Below are positions 58,857 to 64,000 of a stretch of DNA of 64,000 nt, piece by piece. The position numbers were made by a program, and so were the translations under genes. A model generated the notes under the pieces. That model did not search any database. It saw only the letters and a program-made list of their open reading frames with translations, and was not told the origin of the DNA. This DNA is from Apoda limacodes. Lineage: Eukaryota > Arthropoda > Insecta > Lepidoptera > Limacodidae. The DNA is taken from positions 25,632,815-25,696,814 of the forward strand of contig OX291543.1 of NCBI GenBank assembly GCA_946406115.1, read 5' to 3'. Position 1 is the first letter of the stretch. Every line of letters starts with the position of its first letter.

Positions 58857-60530
58857 AAGATTCTTTACATTAATTGTAGTCAAAAAAATTAGGAAATAGA
58901 AAATTTAATCAAAAAAAGGCAACTCTTTTTAATATACGTGAGCAGCATTTATCTTTATCACACGTTTTCAAATACTTATTTGTTTTATATTATTTTTATA
59001 TCATGGATGGGAAAAATGGGTTCTTTTCCGACATGTTGAAAGAACAGTCTTAACAATAATAACGTCAATCATTATAATAAAAAGTACCAGACATCGTGAA
59101 AATTTAAGTTTGATAGCTACAACTAGCTACGTAAAAAGAACAAAGGCAGATAATATAGATGTATGAACACTTAATTTTATTATGGATCCATACGATCACT
59201 TTATAAGGAGTTCTAAAAAAAACGAAACTATAACGCAAGTTGATACGTACCTACTGTTTATCATATCAGCGGGTATGGAGTCGAACGGACGCGACATAAA
59301 AATGTGACAAGTTGGCAACAGCGCAGCGTCTTCGTCATTGTGTTTGTCGGCGGGCGTACGCGCTGGCAGACGGCACTCAGCACGTCCGCTCCGTGCCTCA
59401 CTCCACACAAAGCGAAGCTTTGCAAGCTATCATTCGCTTCAGGAAACGAACGGTAATAATAAAATCGTAATAATCGCGATACTACGTTAGTAAGAGAAAT
59501 TAGGTAGTAGAAAATAACAGCATTAAATATTTTTGAAGTGAAAACTTCTTTAGCGGCGCTGCGCACTTTTTTTGTGATGGGTAAAAACTGTTAAACTCGC
59601 GTCAGGTCACGTGTCCTGATCGAAAATTCGTAAGATGTCACTCGCGTTAGGACACGTGACCTTTATTTACATTAGGTTAGTTTTTATTTTTAGTATATGG
59701 CGATTATGAGTAGTACAGGGAGGTTGGATATGGGATTTTAATTCTATGACAGATTGAGCTGTCAAATATACATACAACGTCAAAAAAGTAAATAAACAAA
59801 AGTTATTATTTTTAATAAATAAATATGGATAAGAAGTGATGGGAAGTAAATAGCGAGTATGTTTTCACTTCTGCCGGCACTCCCGGAGTGCAACCCGTTT
59901 TTTTATCTGATTTAGTCTTACTGCCTTACAAAAAAGGGAAGTCGAATGAAGTTTCCACTCATTACTATTCATGATCAGTCTTTGTATAGCAACTACAGGA
60001 AATCATATGGACTGTTACAAAAATCTGTAATCGAAGCTCAAAGGTCTCGATTAAATACGACACATTTCAGTGTGAAACAAATAAATTATAATTATTATCA
60101 TCAGCTCGGCTAGTGTGAAAATGTTTCTATCTGAATTATTGGGTGGGTAATTCATAACCTTGTGTTTCTTTTATTTATTTTGTGGTTTTACCTGATCGCT
60201 AAATGGTAGCATAAAACACTTGTGTATACATCAGAAACGGTCATCGATTGTGCAAACCAACATCGATAGTTCTTACTGCGCATTATTTGTAACTATAGAC
60301 AGTTTTAGAAAACTAAACTCAAAGTAAACTTTAGATTACCGTGAAGCTAGTAGTAAGGGAAATTACAAAAATGTAGATGTTTAAAATGACTGGTGGTGAT
60401 GAATGGTTGGTGGGAATTGTTCAAGCGGTTTGGGGCTAAGGTTTTAAAAGGTCACTGCAAAAATAGAACACAAATCTCTCCGATGAGACTCTCAATCATT
60501 TGAAGGTACAGGGCAAAATAAAATTGCAGT
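58857..60530. other. Intronic sequence with a GC-rich patch and two CACGTG sites
   Basis: GC-rich sequence at 59270-59450 has open minus-strand frames of no recognised family. At 59592-59665 'ctcgcgtcaggtcacgtgtc ctg' is followed by 'ctcgcgttaggacacgtgac c', a duplicated E-box-containing motif. No gene. Confidence 0.4.
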
Positions 60531-60532
60531 CT

Positions 60533-60931
60533 TTACACTAGGCTCCAAAAAAAATTGCATAACCAGCAGCAACCAGACTGATGAAGTCCACCAAGCCAGA
60601 TTCTCCCGGTTGTCTGAACGCTGAAGGACGGCCCAAGATAACGTCTGTGTCTAACGATTGATGGATAGTTTCCACATGTTAAGAATGAAAGCCAAGGCTT
60701 CCGGAAACATCTTATCATATGTTCCCAGCTAGATTTGAGTGTGCACGTGATACTATCGTAGTAAATGCCGCAGCTAAACTGAGGGGAATGAAAACCTTCA
60801 TCGTCGCCTCTGTGAAGGGGTAACCGAGCATTTGCATGCCTGCCACACAGCATCTTGCTTTCTATGATCCCGATACCTACGCGGCAGAGCACGACAACGC
60901 GATCGTTAAGCCTTTTAATGCCTTTCGCCAA
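60533..60931 (-). other. Adjacent GC-richer segment with broken hydrophobic frames
   Basis: Directly downstream of the 105-codon ORF on the same strand. A 132-codon frame is open but compositionally odd. A neighbouring frame holds hydrophobic pieces such as MKVFIPLSLAAAFTTIV and GLVDFISLVAAGYAIFFGA separated by stops. This may be a decayed membrane-protein gene or retrocopy belonging with the ORF above. Weak. Confidence 0.2.
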
Positions 60932-60937
60932 CGAGAA

Positions 60938-61255
60938 CTAGGCTTTTTTATACATTTTGTAGAAGACTCCAACGGCGACGACAGCTACCGCGAGCGAACT
61001 AACTGCTCCAGCCGACGCGGCTAGATGGCCGCCGTGGTTGTCGTGTAAGCCATTTTTTAATGCATCAGGAAGCAAGAGACTGTCGACCGGCCGGTTCTCA
61101 GTCGCTTTGGTATTGTTATGCTCGTGTTGAAGATATAATATCGCAGTGAATGTCACAACTATACCAAGGTGAATAAAAACCGTCAAGAAACGACCGGTTG
61201 TATGTGGCTCTACTATATGTTTCGCCACGCATGATTGATTGGGATTTATGCCCAA
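60938..61255 (-). CDS. Unidentified 105-codon ORF, two predicted membrane segments
   Basis: The frame is intact from ATG to stop. It starts MGINPNQSCVAKHIVEPHTT, has a hydrophobic stretch FLTVFIHLGIVVTFTAILYL (about residues 24-43), a polar middle rich in Asn, His and Asp, and an Ala/Val stretch ASAGAVSSLAVAVVAVGVFY (about residues 81-100). It ends KMYKKA. That is a plausible two-pass small membrane protein with a basic C-terminus. The DNA is GC-richer than its surroundings. No homolog was recognised, no splice sites or promoter are evident, and the ATG context is unremarkable. It could be an intronic gene, a retrocopy or an element-encoded protein, or chance. Confidence 0.3.
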   Translation of the reverse strand: MGINPNQSCVAKHIVEPHTTGRFLTVFIHLGIVVTFTAILYLQHEHNNTKATENRPVDSLLLPDALKNGLHDNHGGHLAASAGAVSSLAVAVVAVGVFYKMYKKA

Positions 61256-62440
61256 ATCATTTTATATTGGATTTTTTACTGGAAATGGCAATGGGCTGTA
61301 GGTATTATTCTGTCCCTGATCTTTTATTTTACCGCATTTCACTTTAAACCCGGAAATTAATGACGTATTTAACATATATATAAAGCCACCTTAGACCACA
61401 TACATTGCACCAGAAACATTTGCGGCGATAGGCTCATCCCTTTTCACGCAGGACTACATTTGTTGGTGAAACAAGGCTTTCCCCTCTTTATGGCGTGGGT
61501 ATGTGCCCAGCAACCAGAATAAAAAATCGTGAAGATATACATACATATACAGGCCCTGTCTGTTATGGCATTTTGCAAAAACTATTTTGATGGATGTTTC
61601 ACAGTTTGATAGTTTAGAGTTAAACTTAATCGGTACAGTTTAACTAGAGATAGTGTGCAATGAAATCCACACGGACAAAGTCTGCATCAAAAGCTAGTAA
61701 ATTTAATCATCAGCCAATATAAAAGACTACTGAAGTTAAACTTTTGCATTAGAGAGCACACTGGGTTAATAAACCAAAAGAATTTAATTCTGCAGCAAAC
61801 CTCTTCATGCCAAGCTGCTGAAGATGTTTATAGGGTTTTTAACCAGCCTTCATTATATCAAAGAGCCATCATCGAGACACCAAGCTACCCTCACATAGAT
61901 GATTTGGGCCATAGTCCATTATGAGGGCCCAGTGCCAATTGTATATTGGATTACCTATTTTTTATTTAAGTTCCCTTGCAATGTTTTGGTGTTGGCCAAA
62001 GCCTGTTGTGTAAATGAACAGTGCACTTAAGAATTTTAGAAAATCAATTCATTCAAGACACAATCAAGGTTCAAACACAAACTCATAAACCAAGCAACCA
62101 TTGACCAATGGTGGGATATTTTTTTCTGGGAACTGTATAAACTTTACCTTAAGAAAGGAACCCAGTAAGGAGCTGGGAGTAGACTGCCATTGACCAGTTT
62201 ATTTGCTTATCATGTAACATTAAACGAAATTACAAGAATCAGAGCAAGTACAGGCAACTACAGAGCCCGGTAGGAATAGAACTCATGACTTGAGATTCCA
62301 TTTAGTTCAGTATTGTGTATACTCATAGAATTGGAAAATGGTTTCACTTTAAACGCTTTTCATTTTAGTAGGTAAGAACTTGTGCTAAAATACTATTCAT
62401 CTTGACAAATTGATGTAGATATATGGAATTGGGCAGGTGT
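61256..62440. other. Intronic sequence, no gene
   Basis: Stretches such as 61430-61530 ('cgataggctcatcccttttc acgcaggac') look like a dispersed repeat but have no partner here. 'agatagtgtgcaatgaaatc cacacggac' at 61649 resembles a retroelement tail. Confidence 0.4.
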
Positions 62441-62600
62441 CTTCACAAAATGCTCAAAAACAACTAAAACAGTCTACCCGTGACCAAGGCTGGTGTAACC
62501 CAGCTGAAACGTCGGGAAAAAGGTATTTTGCCAAATGACGCGTTTAATCCCGTTTTATTATTTTTAAATTAGTAATGGAACGCGTAAATTTAAAAACTTA
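62440..62600 (+). repeat. Dispersed repeat with CAGCTGAAACGTCGGG motif (Penelope-like?)
   Basis: 'ggctggtgtaacccagctga aacgtcgggaaaa' forms a short stem followed by GAAACGTCGG, reminiscent of the core found at Penelope-like element ends. The hammerhead CTGATGA box is absent, so the assignment is tentative. Confidence 0.3.
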
Positions 62601-63925
62601 TATAACTAAAACATGTAAGATGGAAGTTCAGCTGGTCACCCATTCATAATGATTCAATTCCCAATATTTTGCATGCTGGGAAAGAAAATATCACAAGAAT
62701 GTAAAAGGAGGAGGAAGATGGATACATAAAAAATATATTACAATTGGAAGAAGGACATAGTCCCACAATGCATGGTATATATCATTTTATATATATAATA
62801 AAAAAGTGGAGTAAAGGCTTATACTACTATGTATTTAGTACTAACTCCCTGATAGCATAGCAAAGCATTGCTTTCAGTGGGTGGCCAGCTTTAGGCATAC
62901 TATATCCATCATAGATCAACAACTGAAGATAGGTCTTGGAGGGTGGATATTTTAGAGTGCAGAAGGTGGCGAGGCGCAGCACAGTGCAATTCTATCACAG
63001 ATTTGGTAGAAAACGACATCGTAGACCACTCTGGGAATATGTATTTCTATCATAAATAGCTTTTGCTTTGTTTTGTTTAAGATTAAGAACAACCTTTACT
63101 GGCCGACATTAGCATAAAAGAAGGCCGTAGTTAGGGAAATTTGCCCTACAAAACTTTAAACGCTTATTATCCTTTATTAAGTAATTTAAGACGTTTATAA
63201 TCAGTAATAACATAAAGAGGCTATGTCAAATAGCCCAACAATGCAAATTCTTCGGTGAATAACTTCACATTCATAACAGGCGTGGCTAAGACTAAAAGAT
63301 GCATTTTACGTTAAGGGACCGACATTTTGGCGTTTCACACTATAAAATCACATGTCTAACACGAAACTTAACTTGAGACACGAATATATAATTTACAGCC
63401 TAGGTTTTAGGTTCTGTCCTCATGGCGGTGATCAGAAGCTATTCTTCGAACAATAATACCTTTTATAAAAATGCGTTAATCTTTACGGAGCATCTCGGTG
63501 TTTTTGTTACTAGGCGCATTGCTTCTGTAAGCTGCCTAATATCGTTTAATTTCTTTGTCTTTTACTTTCAAAGTAATGTATGATAATGTGTAAACAAACA
63601 GGACGATATAATTATTCTTTATGCATGTCCTCAGCGTCAGCGAGTAGTTTGTGGTCCTTTTGGGGAAGCACCGTCGCCTGTCGATGTGAAGCAGGCAGAC
63701 AGAACTAAAATAGACTTTGGATAACGTAGACACGATTTCTGTTACATAAAAACAATTTCATACAATTTTTTCGTTTTGCTAGGTACTTACTACTAATGTC
63801 TATTGTCATGAGGTTATAATAATGAAGTTACATGAAGCATGTATGCTAGCCACAAATGGATTCCTGGTGCGAGTTAACTAGGTACTCTACAAAGCATCAC
63901 GTAGATAAGATTAGTATAAAATTAC
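62601..63925. other. Intronic sequence next to the spen donor
   Basis: AT-rich, with no repeat, RNA gene or additional exon recognised. Confidence 0.45.
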
Positions 63926-64000
63926 CTTTTAAAGTGCTCCCTTATTCGATCTTCTCGAATATTATCGGGCAAATTTCCAACCCAAAGGTGCCGAGTCTCT
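63926..64000 (-). CDS. spen: Split ends (Spen) exon, N-terminal half of RRM1
   Basis: Read on the minus strand, this edge-truncated exon encodes ETRHLWVGNLPDNIREDRIR followed by EHFK and the first two bases of an Arg codon. HLWVGNLP contains the RNP2 motif (beta-1) and the rest is helix 1 of an RRM; the wording matches the first RRM of Spen/SHARP-family nuclear corepressors, which bind RNA through RRMs and recruit partners through a C-terminal SPOC domain. The exon ends AAAAG|GTAATT, a good donor, in phase 2. The first base at the window edge is the last base of the preceding codon (R in the family VRETRHLW). The next exon begins A|TAT|GGC, completing AGA (Arg), so the protein runs HFK-R-YGRVQNV without a break. 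The start codon lies outside the window. Exon identity is recognised from family memory; the splice junction is seen directly. Confidence 0.93.

Larger units (their letters stand above)
30526..63925 (-). other. spen: 33.4-kb spen intron inside RRM1
   Basis: This span lies between the two spen exons and has GT at its 5' end (63925-63924) and AG at its 3' end (30527-30526). It interrupts the Arg codon between helix 1 and beta-2 of RRM1. It contains the transposable elements and GC-rich islands listed separately and no other recognisable host coding exon. Confidence 0.88.

Overview
The window is AT-rich animal nuclear DNA, almost certainly from a moth or butterfly (Lepidoptera). It carries a dense, nested mix of repeats familiar from lepidopteran genomes: the repeat ending in a 'GGTACGGAACCCT...GCACTTGGCCGG' tail, tRNA- and 5S-derived SINEs, Tc1/mariner remnants, and many pieces of one APE-type non-LTR retrotransposon. 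There are no operons or other bacterial features.

The only host gene I can support is split ends (spen) on the minus strand. Two coding exons are present, at 63926-64000 and 30196-30525. Together they encode the first RNA-recognition motif (RRM1) of Spen, and their reading frames join exactly (AG + A) across a 33,400-bp intron with GT and AG ends. RNP2 (LWVGNL) lies in one exon and RNP1 (GICAAVAF) in the other. Upstream coding sequence lies beyond base 64000. No further spen exon is recognisable below 30196, so the next intron is at least 30 kb long. Almost everything else listed is a passenger inside these two introns.

Region by region: 1-6.9 kb holds an internally deleted Tc1 element, hairpin MITEs, a LINE 3' end, a PIF/Harbinger-like MITE and a 5S-derived SINE. 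From 6.9 to 9.7 kb is a decayed foldback-like element. From 10.1 to 17.2 kb is the most striking object: a 7,077-bp near-perfect palindrome with a 9-bp target-site duplication. Its arms are tandem 325-bp units, 8 in one arm and 10 in the other, plus partial units at the fold. From 17 to 30 kb are LINE fragments, SINEs and other dispersed repeats. At 31.9-33.8 kb is a third foldback-like element with inverted 105-bp repeats and an 8-9-bp duplication. At 38.2-42.0 kb is the longest LINE copy (endonuclease plus reverse transcriptase, broken). From 47.8 to 62.6 kb are further satellites, SINEs, MITEs and an unexplained small ORF at 60938-61255.

The main discovery candidate is the foldback family. 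Two elements with different interiors (6.9-9.7 kb and 10.1-17.2 kb) share the terminus GTCTGT-AAGTTAGCA, which suggests one non-autonomous superfamily mobilised by a transposase that is not encoded here. All functional statements about repeats are inferred from sequence pattern and remembered family features; no database search was possible.
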